From Bacteroidales bacterium Bact_09 (GTDB taxonomy: Bacteria > Bacteroidota > Bacteroidia > Bacteroidales > UBA932), in the NCBI GenBank assembly GCA_001603455.1, contig LUZA01000025.1, forward strand, positions 19,009 to 83,008: DNA of 64,000 bases. The letters run 5' to 3'. Under the pieces are notes generated by a model. That model saw nothing but the letters and a program-made list of their open reading frames with translations, made no database searches and was not told where the DNA came from. The translations under genes were made by a program, and so were the position numbers. Shown one piece after another: positions 18,066 through 26,537 of this stretch. Numbering within the stretch: position 1 is the stretch's first letter; the number at the start of each line of letters is the position of its first letter.

Positions 18066-18704
18066 CTAGAGAACCGGCAGGATGCTCAGGATGCGGATGT
18101 CTTTCACGGGCCGGTCAGCCGGACCTGTCTGAACAGAAGCGATTCTGTCAATTACATCCAATCCTTCTATCACCTCTCCGAACACGGTATAATTGCCGTC
18201 CAGTCGCCGGCACGCAGCTTCATTGTGTACTATATAGAACTGTGATCCTGAAGAGGCTTTTTCCGGATTAACGGAATCTCCGGTCCTGGCGGCGGCCAGG
18301 GCTCCTTTTTTGTGTACCAGTCCCGGTACGAATTCGGCTGGAACAGTATATCCGGGGCCGCCAGAGCCCAGTTTTTGTTCAGGGGTAGCTGTCCTGGATT
18401 CCGGGTCTCCGCATTGTATCATGAATTCATTTATTACCCGGTGGAAAAGGATATTATCATAAAACCGTTCTGCTGCTAGTTTTATAAAATTATCCCGATG
18501 TAACGGAGTTTCGCTGTACAAACGTATAATCATGGTCCCTTCCGAGGTCTTCAGTTCAAAGACGGGATTTTCTGGCAGAGTTGCCGGCTCAAAAGCCGCT
18601 TGTAGAACGGCTGCCGCTTCTTTTGCTTTTTTACCTGTATTGTTGCAGGAACCCATAAATAAAGCACTCATACCTATCAGAATAAACAGTGTGTATTTTT
18701 TCAT
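18066..18704 (-). CDS. Cyclophilin-type peptidyl-prolyl isomerase, lipoprotein
   Basis: Periplasmic or membrane-attached PPIase. Lipobox MGSC gives a lipid-anchored Cys. The cyclophilin core is recognisable: FELKTSEGTMIIRLYSE, DNFIKLAAERFYDNILFHRV, IQCGDPESR, GSQFYIVHNE and VFGEVIEGLDVIDRI. I chose the ATG at 18704 (MKKYTLF), which begins a normal signal peptide; an ATG at 18716 would add four residues. The 145-base gap downstream (17921-18065) holds no gene or convincing structure that I can see. Confidence 0.93.
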   Translation of the reverse strand: MKKYTLFILIGMSALFMGSCNNTGKKAKEAAAVLQAAFEPATLPENPVFELKTSEGTMIIRLYSETPLHRDNFIKLAAERFYDNILFHRVINEFMIQCGDPESRTATPEQKLGSGGPGYTVPAEFVPGLVHKKGALAAARTGDSVNPEKASSGSQFYIVHNEAACRRLDGNYTVFGEVIEGLDVIDRIASVQTGPADRPVKDIRILSILPVL

Positions 18705-18741
18705 AATGCTGAACATGATTATTTCTTAAATTTTCGGAAGA

Positions 18742-18749
18742 CGAAGGTA
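18742..18749 (-). promoter_or_regulatory. Possible -7 element for the cyclophilin gene
   Basis: The minus strand reads TACCTTCG, one mismatch from TAnnTTTG, 37 bases before the chosen ATG. Weak candidate, divergent to the dut promoter. Confidence 0.3.
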
Positions 18750-18761
18750 ATGTTTTTTTTT

Positions 18762-18769
18762 TACTTTTG
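18762..18769 (+). promoter_or_regulatory. Bacteroidota -7 element for dut
   Basis: TACTTTTG followed by CA, five bases before the dut ATG. A start site 3-6 bases after the box would make the transcript leaderless or nearly so. Confidence 0.65.
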
Positions 18770-18774
18770 CATTT

Positions 18775-19206
18775 ATGAGAATAAAGATCATTAACCGTTC
18801 CCCTTATCCCCTGCCTGAATACGCAACGCCTCTTTCGGCAGGAATGGACCTGCAGGCACATATCCCCGGAAACATCACATTGCAATCACTGGAAAGAGCT
18901 TTGGTGCCTACAGGATTATATATTGAACTCCCGCCCGGGTATGAAGCACAGATCAGGCCTCGCAGCGGTATGGCTGCCAAAAAGGGAATCGGGATTCTGA
19001 ACAGTCCGGGAACCATCGATGCCGATTACCGAGGAGAAATACGCATCATTCTGGTCAATCTTTCTCCCCGGACTGTAGAAATTGCCCCCGGAGAACGCAT
19101 AGCGCAGATGGTGGTAGCCTCGCACCAGCATGTAGAATGGGAAACAGCTGTTGAACTGGGGCAGACAGAACGAGGAGAGGGTGGATTCGGATCTACAGGT
19201 CATTAG
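18775..19206 (+). CDS. dut: Deoxyuridine 5'-triphosphate nucleotidohydrolase
   Basis: Trimeric dUTPase, splits dUTP to dUMP and PPi. 143 residues. Motifs: SAGMDLQA (motif 1), [11 protein letters not shown] (motif 2), [11 protein letters not shown] (motif 3), RIAQMVV (motif 4) and the P-loop-like tail [10 protein letters not shown] (motif 5). The N-terminus ([18 protein letters not shown]) fits homologues exactly, so the ATG next to the promoter is the true start. murF follows 12 bases later. Confidence 0.97.
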   Translation: MRIKIINRSPYPLPEYATPLSAGMDLQAHIPGNITLQSLERALVPTGLYIELPPGYEAQIRPRSGMAAKKGIGILNSPGTIDADYRGEIRIILVNLSPRTVEIAPGERIAQMVVASHQHVEWETAVELGQTERGEGGFGSTGH

Positions 19207-19218
19207 CCTTGTTGGGAT

Positions 19219-20505
19219 ATGGAGCGTTTATATGCAGTGTTTGAAAAGTATCCCCGGATTTGCACTGATACAAGGCAGATCAATCCGGGTTGTTTGTTTT
19301 TTGCTCTTAAAGGAGAACGTTTTGACGGGAATCAATTTGCCGGGGAAGCCCTGGAAAAAGGAGCTGCCTATGCCGTGGTGGACAATTACCAGGGAACGGA
19401 TCCCCGGTGTATCAGGGTCCCGGATGTATTACGGGCATTACAGGATCTTGCTGCCATGCACCGGTCCGGATTCAGGGGACCGGTCTTTGCCCTGACGGGT
19501 TCTAATGGCAAAACCACCACCAAGGAGCTGATTCATGCCGTGCTTTCTGTTAACTACAGGGTTACGGCTACGCAGGGTAATCTGAATAACCACATAGGTG
19601 TTCCTTTGAGCATTCTGAAAATGAACAGGGATACCGAAGTGGGATTGTTCGAGATGGGAGCCAGCCATCCGGGCGAGATTGCCTTTCTGACCGAAATAGT
19701 CCGGCCAACTGCCGGACTGATCACAAACGTATCGGGATCCCATTTGGAAGGGTTCGGGGACCTGGAAGGTGTCATGCGATGCAAAGGCGCCTTGTATGAC
19801 TACCTGGCATCTACCGGCGGCACCGTTTTCTGTCATGTTGAAGATCCGGTGCTCACGGGCATGTTGCTTGAAAGAAAGATCATGGAGAATGTGGTCCCTT
19901 ACGGGATCAAAAGACAGGGAGTAAAGGCTTGGTTGCAAGAAGGTTTCCTGATCTTTTCGCTTAAGGGATACCCGGACATCACGACACATCTGGCAGGACT
20001 GTATAACGTTCCCAACGTACTGGCTGCCCTGGCCGTGGCAGAGCATTACAGGATAGAAAGAACAAAAGCTGTGCAGGCTGTTGCCTCGTATGTTCCTTCC
20101 AACAACCGTTCCCAATGGATCAAAACATCCAGGAATTCATTGATCGCCGATGCCTATAATGCCAATCCGGTCAGCATGACCCTTGCTTTGGAGAACCTTG
20201 CTTCACTGGATGGACGGGGTAAGGTTGCGATTTTGGGTGATATGCTGGAGTTGGGCCCGGTCTCTGCCCGGGAACATCTCGGGATTGTCCGGATGGTAGA
20301 AAAGATGGATCTGGAAAAAGTTTTCTGGGTGGGACCCTACTTTACACAGGCAGTTCATCAAAACGGAGCCAAAGGATTTTGTTTCCCGAAAGTTGAGAAC
20401 CTGATAGATCATCTTAAGAAAAACCCGCTGGAAGGGAATATTGTGCTGATCAAGGGTTCTAACGGGATCCGTTTGAGAGAGCTTATCGCATCGGGAGTGT
20501 GCTGA
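19219..20505 (+). CDS. murF: UDP-N-acetylmuramoyl-tripeptide--D-alanyl-D-alanine ligase
   Basis: Adds D-Ala-D-Ala to the peptidoglycan precursor, last cytoplasmic step of the stem peptide. 428 residues. N-terminal UDP-binding domain (CTDTRQINPGCLFFALKGE), ATP-binding loop GSNGKTTTKE, then NLNNHIGVPLS, EMGASHPGEI and the C-terminal domain with ADAYNANPVSM. Complete. Its last 23 bases overlap the end of the minus-strand glycosyltransferase. Confidence 0.97.
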   Translation: MERLYAVFEKYPRICTDTRQINPGCLFFALKGERFDGNQFAGEALEKGAAYAVVDNYQGTDPRCIRVPDVLRALQDLAAMHRSGFRGPVFALTGSNGKTTTKELIHAVLSVNYRVTATQGNLNNHIGVPLSILKMNRDTEVGLFEMGASHPGEIAFLTEIVRPTAGLITNVSGSHLEGFGDLEGVMRCKGALYDYLASTGGTVFCHVEDPVLTGMLLERKIMENVVPYGIKRQGVKAWLQEGFLIFSLKGYPDITTHLAGLYNVPNVLAALAVAEHYRIERTKAVQAVASYVPSNNRSQWIKTSRNSLIADAYNANPVSMTLALENLASLDGRGKVAILGDMLELGPVSAREHLGIVRMVEKMDLEKVFWVGPYFTQAVHQNGAKGFCFPKVENLIDHLKKNPLEGNIVLIKGSNGIRLRELIASGVC

Positions 20506-21502
20506 AAGTTGTTTTTTTAAACGACAGAAAAAATCGCAGGATAATGCTGCCTCTGTAAACAAGGCCATCCAGCAATGGTTGGGTTCCGCTCGGGCTTGGT
20601 GTTAGCCGGCGACGGGTTTTCCAGAAATGATAATGAGCCTTCAGAACAGAGCTGAAAAAATTCCATTTACCCTGGAACAGATAGGCTACAGCTGAAAGAT
20701 GGTCCATGAAAAGACGCACAAACAATACTGGTATGCGTTCTGCCTTATTCAGGTTTTTGTACATCATAAACAGGTTGTTCCTGTAGTTGAGATACAGTTT
20801 ATGCGGAGAGTCGTTGGGCAGAGTTCCTCCTCCCACATGCAATATTTCAGAATCTGGAATAACGGTTATACGGAAGCCGGCCCACAGGGAACGCCAGCAA
20901 AAATCGATTTCTTCCATATGAGCAAAAAAAAGGTCGTCAAATCCGTTGAGCCTGTGAAAAAGGTCCGAACGGACGACCATGCAGGTTCCACTAGCCCAGA
21001 AAACCGGCACAGGATGATCATACTGGCCGTTGTCTTTTTCAATAAATGTCAGTATGCGGCCCCTGCAAAACGGAAAGCCCAATCGGTCAATGAATCCGCC
21101 ACAGGCACCTGCATATTCAAATTGACCGGGATGTGCCCAGGAGAGTATCTTTGGCATACAGACACCGCAATCGGGATTCAGGTCCATGTGTGTGATCAGG
21201 GGGGGCAGCCAGCCTGGTGTCACTTCTACGTCTGAATTGAGCAGAATATAATATTGGGCATCGATCTGCCGGAGGGCTTTGTTGTATCCTCCCGTATAAC
21301 CAAGATTTTTTTCAAATTCAATGAGAGGGAGCCTTGGAAACTGTTCTTTAAGCCAGGGGACGGAAGCGTCTGTTGAGCCGTTGTCGGCTACATATACACG
21401 TGCCCAGGTTTCAGGAGTTCTTTCAAGTACCAGATGCAGAAAACGCTCCAGAAAATGTTTCCCGTTCCAATTCAGGATCACTATGGCCACTTTTGGCTTC
21501 AT
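20483..21502 (-). CDS. Family 2 glycosyltransferase (rhamnosyltransferase-like)
   Basis: Cytosolic, inverting nucleotide-sugar transferase of the GT-A fold. Motifs: VAIVILNWNGKHFLERFL at the N-terminus, VADNGSTDAS, LGYTGGYNKAL, the metal-binding ILLNSDVEV (DxD-like), and the acceptor-side HMEEIDFCWR (ExDxxxR) used by WcaA/WbbL-type enzymes. The C-terminal ~80 residues are helical and basic and may touch the membrane. 339 residues. No other polysaccharide genes are adjacent, so donor and acceptor are unknown; housekeeping glycan modification is plausible. A -7 box lies 4 bases before the ATG. Confidence 0.9.
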   Translation of the reverse strand: MKPKVAIVILNWNGKHFLERFLHLVLERTPETWARVYVADNGSTDASVPWLKEQFPRLPLIEFEKNLGYTGGYNKALRQIDAQYYILLNSDVEVTPGWLPPLITHMDLNPDCGVCMPKILSWAHPGQFEYAGACGGFIDRLGFPFCRGRILTFIEKDNGQYDHPVPVFWASGTCMVVRSDLFHRLNGFDDLFFAHMEEIDFCWRSLWAGFRITVIPDSEILHVGGGTLPNDSPHKLYLNYRNNLFMMYKNLNKAERIPVLFVRLFMDHLSAVAYLFQGKWNFFSSVLKAHYHFWKTRRRLTPSPSGTQPLLDGLVYRGSIILRFFLSFKKTTFSTLPMR

Positions 21503-21506
21503 AAGG

Positions 21507-21514
21507 CAAATGTA
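21507..21514 (-). promoter_or_regulatory. Bacteroidota -7 element for the GT2 gene
   Basis: The minus strand reads TACATTTG followed by CC, four bases before the ATG. It implies a leaderless transcript. Confidence 0.6.
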
Positions 21515-21562
21515 AGGGTTTTTCGTAAATTAGCATTATGGAAAAGATGGTAAAGACGGGAC

Positions 21563-23044
21563 TTATTTGATATTCGTAGGGAGGACGGCATCCAGCAACC
21601 GGGCAAGTCCCCAGGAAAGGAGGAAGTAAATAACCGAGATCACTATCAAGGGGAAAAAGGCATCGAAAGTGCGGCTGCGTATCAGGTCACTGGCCTTTGT
21701 CAGGTCCTGTACGGCAATATAACCCACAATGGATGTCAGTTTGGTCAGAGCTATCAGCTCTCCCTTATAAACGGGATAGACCTGTTTTATGGCCTGTGGA
21801 AGCACTATCTGTATAAAAGAGCCTGCCCTGCTGAGACCAAGTGCGATACCTGCTTCTGTCTGTCCTCGGGGAACAGACTGTATAGCAGAACGAAACATTT
21901 CTGAAACGTAGGCTCCGAAAATCAGGGAAAAAGTAATCACAGAGACGGTGACACCGTTCATCCTGGTAGAAGCGAAAACAACATAGAACATCAGCATCAG
22001 CAATACGACCTGAGGGATACTTCTGAAAAAAGAAATGTAACCCGAAGCCGCAATACGTGCGATCTTCAGATGGCTCATACGCAGAAAACAGATGATCGCT
22101 CCCATCAAGGTGCCTCCCAATATGGACAGGACCGCTATCAGCAACGTGGCCTTAAGGCCGTCCCAAAGGAGCAGGTATCGCTTATCAAGGATCAGGTTGT
22201 TATAGAATCTTTCTGTCAGATTCTGGCGTTTATTTCCTATTGTAGTACTATTTTCCAACCTGTTGCGCAGGGTGATCATAGAGGAATAAGTAGTCAGGTA
22301 TGTATCTGAAAATGAATATTTTTTGGATCGTTCTTCGGTAACCATTATGTAGTTGGCCATCATATCCATCTTTCCGGCCGACATACCGGCCAGCATGCCG
22401 GTAAAATCCGAGATCACGAAAACAGGTTTTTTCCCCAGCCAGGCTGCAAAACGCCGGGTCATTTCAATATCGAAACCTGCGGGATGGTTGTTTTGGTAAA
22501 AGGTAAACGGAACGTCCATACAGGTAGTCCCGATGCGTAAGATTTCCTGATTATCTGTACTCTCTGGAAAGGAAGGCATGGACCCGCCTGGTTTTTCCAG
22601 CCACCTGTCTTTCATTTGTTCCAGGATGCCGTTTTCTCGTATCTGGTGGAGGAATGCGTTAAATTTCGGGAGCAGTGTTGTGTCGTGCAGGCGAAATCCC
22701 ACAGAAACAGAGGTGGCAGCGACCTGTTGATCCAGAAAAGCCATATTGGAGGCTTCTTCCAGAATATATACACAGGCTGGATAAGCCAGGAACACGGCAT
22801 CGCAGTCTCCGTTTCTTAACAGGGAAAGCAGATCGGTCGTATTGGTCAGCGGAATGATCTGTGCCCGGGGAAAATGTTGCCTGGCATAATTTTCCTGCCA
22901 GGTTGCTATAAGCACACCTATACGCATACCGGGTTCGTCCAGCTCCCTTACCGACCGGAGCAGTTGCTGTGCGTTGGCCATGTTCCGGGTTCCCGGAAGA
23001 CAGAGCATCAGAATCAGAAGAACAACACAGGAGAAACGTTTCAT
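21563..23044 (-). CDS. ABC transporter substrate-binding/permease fusion with swapped binding lobes
   Basis: Polar amino-acid uptake type (SBP3 plus HisM/GlnP permease). Signal peptide 1-26. Residues ~31-150 resemble the second lobe and closing helix of an SBP3 protein (RIGVLIATWQENYARQHF, LLRNGDCDAVF, FLHQIRENGILEQMKDRW). Residues ~165-262 resemble the first lobe (ILRIGTTCMDVPFTFY, GFDIEMTRRFAAWLGKKP, MANYIMVTEERSKKYSFSD). The permease (~285-493) has the EAA loop (MFRSAIQSVPRGQTEAGIAL). The usual lobe order is therefore reversed. The ATG at 23044 is chosen because it starts a signal peptide one base after the upstream stop; a longer in-frame start exists at 23080. No ATPase gene is adjacent. 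Confidence 0.85.
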   Translation of the reverse strand: MKRFSCVVLLILMLCLPGTRNMANAQQLLRSVRELDEPGMRIGVLIATWQENYARQHFPRAQIIPLTNTTDLLSLLRNGDCDAVFLAYPACVYILEEASNMAFLDQQVAATSVSVGFRLHDTTLLPKFNAFLHQIRENGILEQMKDRWLEKPGGSMPSFPESTDNQEILRIGTTCMDVPFTFYQNNHPAGFDIEMTRRFAAWLGKKPVFVISDFTGMLAGMSAGKMDMMANYIMVTEERSKKYSFSDTYLTTYSSMITLRNRLENSTTIGNKRQNLTERFYNNLILDKRYLLLWDGLKATLLIAVLSILGGTLMGAIICFLRMSHLKIARIAASGYISFFRSIPQVVLLMLMFYVVFASTRMNGVTVSVITFSLIFGAYVSEMFRSAIQSVPRGQTEAGIALGLSRAGSFIQIVLPQAIKQVYPVYKGELIALTKLTSIVGYIAVQDLTKASDLIRSRTFDAFFPLIVISVIYFLLSWGLARLLDAVLPTNIK

Positions 23045-23045
23045 A

Positions 23046-24011
23046 TCATGTATCCTGAACAATTTTGCGGACAGGTACACGTGACAGGAGAACTCCTCCC
23101 ACGATCAGTACCAGTCCTGCGATGGTAGAGGGGAATATGGGCTCTCCCAGTATATAATGTATGAGAATTAGTGATATAAAGGGAAATATGTATATCAGGG
23201 AGCTTACAACTGCGGTGTTCTTTGCCAATCTGAGCGCTTTAAGCCAAATAACAAAAGGAACGGCCATTTCGAAAATGCCGATATAAATCCCTGAAAAAAT
23301 GCTCTTTGGGGAAACTTCCTGTATGATACGGTCAGGGCCATGTTCCCGGAATAAATTGCTAAACAGTACAAAGAGGGAAATGTAAAGCCAGGCAAAAAGA
23401 AAATTCAAAAAAAGGGATATATCATCGGGAAGCTTATTTTTCATATTGAGTAGGAAATATAGAGCCCACAAGAGAGCACTTCCCATGGCCAGTAAAATCC
23501 CCCAGGGATTTTTAACAGACAGTCCTTCCCGGAACAACGAAAGCGGATCTCCCTGCAAAGCGATAAACAGAGCCCCCGTGAAACTAATGACCATGGCCAG
23601 GATGCCCATCCAGCTTATCTTCTGCCCCAGAATGGGTATAGATAAAAGAACCAGGATCAGGGGCCATATCATGTTCAGGGCCTGAGCGACCTGGGCCGGA
23701 AGCAGGCTGTAAGCCTTAAAAAGTATTAAATAATACAGAAAAGGATTAACGAATCCCAGAAATGCAGCCCTTTTCCATACTTGCCAGGGAACGGATAGAA
23801 AATCGCCACGTTTTCCTCCTGTATACAACAGCAGAAATAACGTGGCGATAGCAGATGTTGTTGCGATCAGCAGCAAGACCGCAGGAGCCAGGTCCGCAAG
23901 CGCCCATTTGAAAGCAGTGGCTACAGTAGACCAGCATGCGATGGCGATAGCGGCATAAAAACCAGCCGACTTGCGGAGTTTTCCTGCTATTTTGCTACAC
24001 GTTCCAGCCAT
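23046..24011 (-). CDS. EamA/DMT-family transporter
   Basis: About ten transmembrane helices in two EamA repeats, typical of drug/metabolite exporters such as amino-acid or nucleotide-sugar carriers. First repeat: GFYAAIAIACWSTVATAFKW to FTGALFIALQ. Second: GILLAMGSALLWALYFLLN to LVLIVGGVLL. The ORF extends to 24152, but that N-terminus is polar, Cys-rich and lies fully inside the POT gene; the ATG at 24011 (MAGTCSKIAGKL) leaves a 25-base overlap and a normal topology. It sits between POT and the SBP/permease gene in one operon. The substrate is unknown. Confidence 0.86.
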   Translation of the reverse strand: MAGTCSKIAGKLRKSAGFYAAIAIACWSTVATAFKWALADLAPAVLLLIATTSAIATLFLLLYTGGKRGDFLSVPWQVWKRAAFLGFVNPFLYYLILFKAYSLLPAQVAQALNMIWPLILVLLSIPILGQKISWMGILAMVISFTGALFIALQGDPLSLFREGLSVKNPWGILLAMGSALLWALYFLLNMKNKLPDDISLFLNFLFAWLYISLFVLFSNLFREHGPDRIIQEVSPKSIFSGIYIGIFEMAVPFVIWLKALRLAKNTAVVSSLIYIFPFISLILIHYILGEPIFPSTIAGLVLIVGGVLLSRVPVRKIVQDT

Positions 24012-25525
24012 TTTACCATAGACAGCATAGTGATCATGGAGATCAGACATACTACAACAAATACTGTCCATGTGGCCCATAAAGGAATATTGGAATACAT
24101 CAGGCCACCTATAAAGAGTAGCTGGTTTCCGGCAGCAGTAGCGGCCAGCCATCCCCCTTGCATCAATCCCTGCATGTGGGGCGGGGCAACTTTTGATACG
24201 AACGAAAGTCCCAGCGGACTGATGAACAACTCGGCAACGGTCAAAACAAAATATGTGGCAATTAGAATGAACGGACCCACTTTTGCAGATTGCTCCAGGC
24301 CACCGGCAGCCTTGACATCACTGAACGGCGGCAGATTGATTGATGCGAAGGTCATGATCAGGTAGGCAAAGGCGGCAATACCCATACCAATGGCGATCTT
24401 TCTGGGTGTGGAAGGTTCTTTGCCTTTCTTGTTCAGCCAGGAGAAGAACGCGACGATAAGCGGGGTCAGGACCACTACGAACAAAGGGTTGACGGACTGG
24501 AACATTTCTGCCCCCACTATGCGGGTAAATCCAAGGTCGATATCGATCATGCTCAGATCGGTATAGTCCCTGGCAAAGAATGTCAGTGAAAGGCCGTTCT
24601 GATGAAACGAGAACCAGAAAAAGATCACGATCCCAAATACAGCAAACAAAGCCAGCAAACGGCGTTTAACTTCGGCCACATCCATTTTCGTTACAGTAGG
24701 TGAGGGATTGTCTTTTGTGGCAACGCCGTCTTTTTTAACATCCGGCAGTCTGTTCCTGGTTGTCAGGAAAATGACCAGGGAAATGACCATGGCCACAATA
24801 GCCACAAAGAAGGCATAATGGAACCCGGTGTTGAACACATCCAGGTAATGGTCAGCGAAAGCAGCCAGGTCGGCGACGGGGCCCTGATTGGCTTCGGCAG
24901 CGGCTATTGAAAATTTTTCCAGGGCTTCACCGGTGATCTCATTGGCACGGAATTGATGACAAAGGGCCGGCAATTCAGCATTGTAAGCCAGGCCGTGGGA
25001 TTGCAACCACCAGTTTCTGACGGCGATGGCAAAGAACGGGGCAAAAATGGCTCCGATATTGATAAACATATAGAAGATCTGGAATCCGGTATCTCTTTTG
25101 GATGCAAATTTTGAATTGTCATACATCTGTCCTACGACAGCCTGCAAATTCCCTTTGAACAATCCATTTCCGAAGGCAATGGTAAAGAGGCCGAGACAGG
25201 TAAGTGCCAGGTAAAGACCTAAATTGGGAACCGGTGTTTGTGTGGGAAATCCGATGATCAGATATCCGACAGCCATCATAACAATTCCGGTTAATATGGT
25301 CCCCTTGTAATTTTTTGTTTTATCGGCAATGATACCCCCTACCAGGGCCAATACGTAAATGAGGGCATAAAAGATAGCATATATGACTCCGGTTGTTGTT
25401 TCACTGAGGCCGAACTTGGCCGATAAAAACAGAGACAGGATAGCCATCATTGTGTAAAAACCGAAGCGTTCGCCCATATTGGCCAGCGCGGCGGCAATCA
25501 ATCCTTTGGGTTGTCCTTTGAACAT
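23987..25525 (-). CDS. POT-family proton-coupled di/tripeptide transporter
   Basis: Major-facilitator peptide symporter. The POT signature is clear in the first helices: ANMGERFGFYTMMAILSLFL contains the ExxERFxYY-like motif (here ERFGFY), and later FGNGLFKGNLQAVVGQMYD and DTGFQIFYMFINIGAIFAP. 512 residues with ~12-14 helices and a soluble insert around 190-240. First gene of a three-transporter operon. A -7 element lies 30 bases upstream. Confidence 0.94.
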   Translation of the reverse strand: MFKGQPKGLIAAALANMGERFGFYTMMAILSLFLSAKFGLSETTTGVIYAIFYALIYVLALVGGIIADKTKNYKGTILTGIVMMAVGYLIIGFPTQTPVPNLGLYLALTCLGLFTIAFGNGLFKGNLQAVVGQMYDNSKFASKRDTGFQIFYMFINIGAIFAPFFAIAVRNWWLQSHGLAYNAELPALCHQFRANEITGEALEKFSIAAAEANQGPVADLAAFADHYLDVFNTGFHYAFFVAIVAMVISLVIFLTTRNRLPDVKKDGVATKDNPSPTVTKMDVAEVKRRLLALFAVFGIVIFFWFSFHQNGLSLTFFARDYTDLSMIDIDLGFTRIVGAEMFQSVNPLFVVVLTPLIVAFFSWLNKKGKEPSTPRKIAIGMGIAAFAYLIMTFASINLPPFSDVKAAGGLEQSAKVGPFILIATYFVLTVAELFISPLGLSFVSKVAPPHMQGLMQGGWLAATAAGNQLLFIGGLMYSNIPLWATWTVFVVVCLISMITMLSMVKWLERVAK

Positions 25526-25555
25526 AGTGGTTGGTTATTTTTGATTTATATCCGG

Positions 25556-25563
25556 CAAAAATA
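25556..25563 (-). promoter_or_regulatory. Bacteroidota -7 element for the POT operon
   Basis: The minus strand reads TATTTTTG followed by CC, 30 bases before the POT ATG. It is divergent to the acyltransferase promoter 12 bases away. Confidence 0.55.
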
Positions 25564-25575
25564 CGATAATTTTGG

Positions 25576-25583
25576 TAACTTTG
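25576..25583 (+). promoter_or_regulatory. Bacteroidota -7 element for the LpxL-like gene
   Basis: TAACTTTG, seven bases before the ATG at 25591; implies a leaderless or very short leader. Confidence 0.55.
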
Positions 25584-25590
25584 TCTGCTT

Positions 25591-26502
25591 ATGAAGGCCA
25601 TATTTTCGCAGATTGTTTTTTTTGCCATTTACGCACTGATCTGCCTGGTGAGTCTTTTGCCGTTGCCTGTACTCTATGGCCTTTCCCGTGTGCTAGTGGT
25701 ACTGCCCATGAGGATAGCCGGTTACCGCAGGACTGTCGTGATTACCAACCTGGCCAGGTCTTTCCCGGAAAGATCATACGGCGAGATACAACAGATTGTC
25801 AGGGAATTTTACCGGTACCTTGGACGGTTGGTTGCCGAAACAGTCTGGCTTTTTACCGCCTCGCAGAGAAGCGTTATGAAACGGGTTTCCCTGGAAGATT
25901 GTCATGTGCTGGAATCACTGAAAAAACAAGGAAAAAGCGTTGTGATCATGCTTCCACATATGGGTAACTGGGAATTTCTCAGGGCCTGTAGTTGTCCGCT
26001 TCAGGGGAACATATGCGGATATGACTTGCAGCAGTTGCACATAGTTTACCAACGGGTCAATTCTCCTTTGTTTGATAAACTGATGTACACGTTACGCAGC
26101 AGGTACCAGTATGGTTGGCATATCCTCGAAAGCAGGAATGTGGCCAGATATATGGCAAAGCACCAGGGTGTCCCCGGGATCTATGCCATGATCTCGGACC
26201 AGTGCCCGGGTCCTGCGGGGAAAAGCATTGCAGCCTGTTTTCTTGGACAACCCACGCTGATGATAAAAGGACCTGAGGCATTGGCGCGGAAATTCGGTTT
26301 TGCAGTTGTTTACGGGGTGATACGTCAGGTAGGTAGGGGACGCTATGTAATGCATTTTACCCGGATCAGTGAAAATGCCGCAGCAGAAGAGGAAGGAGCT
26401 GTGACAAATTGCTTTGCCAGATTGCTTGAGCAGGACATCCGCCGCCATCCGCCACTATGGCTATGGAGCCACAAACGCTGGAAACGTACCCCGCATGAAT
26501 AG
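25591..26502 (+). CDS. Lipid A biosynthesis acyltransferase (LpxL/HtrB family)
   Basis: Membrane-bound acyltransferase that adds a secondary acyl chain during lipid A assembly. One N-terminal transmembrane helix (~5-25). The HX4(D/E) catalytic motif is HMGNWE. Further family features are RNVARYMAKHQGVPGIYAMI and ISDQCPG. 303 residues, normal length. The start is fixed by the promoter and the hydrophobic N-terminus. Homologues in Bacteroidota are usually a single copy. Confidence 0.92.
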   Translation: MKAIFSQIVFFAIYALICLVSLLPLPVLYGLSRVLVVLPMRIAGYRRTVVITNLARSFPERSYGEIQQIVREFYRYLGRLVAETVWLFTASQRSVMKRVSLEDCHVLESLKKQGKSVVIMLPHMGNWEFLRACSCPLQGNICGYDLQQLHIVYQRVNSPLFDKLMYTLRSRYQYGWHILESRNVARYMAKHQGVPGIYAMISDQCPGPAGKSIAACFLGQPTLMIKGPEALARKFGFAVVYGVIRQVGRGRYVMHFTRISENAAAEEEGAVTNCFARLLEQDIRRHPPLWLWSHKRWKRTPHE

Positions 26503-26537
26503 GCTCGATATTTGCATTAAAATATAAATTTAAAGAT

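Noticed and set aside
17906-18271. Plus-strand ORF of 121 codons between the DacA-like and cyclophilin genes
   Set aside because: It overlaps the conserved C-terminal half of the cyclophilin gene; no promoter and no recognisable protein features.
21536-21570. Ten-codon plus-strand ORF between GT2 and the SBP/permease gene
   Set aside because: Too short, no conserved features, and it runs into the stop of the minus-strand gene.
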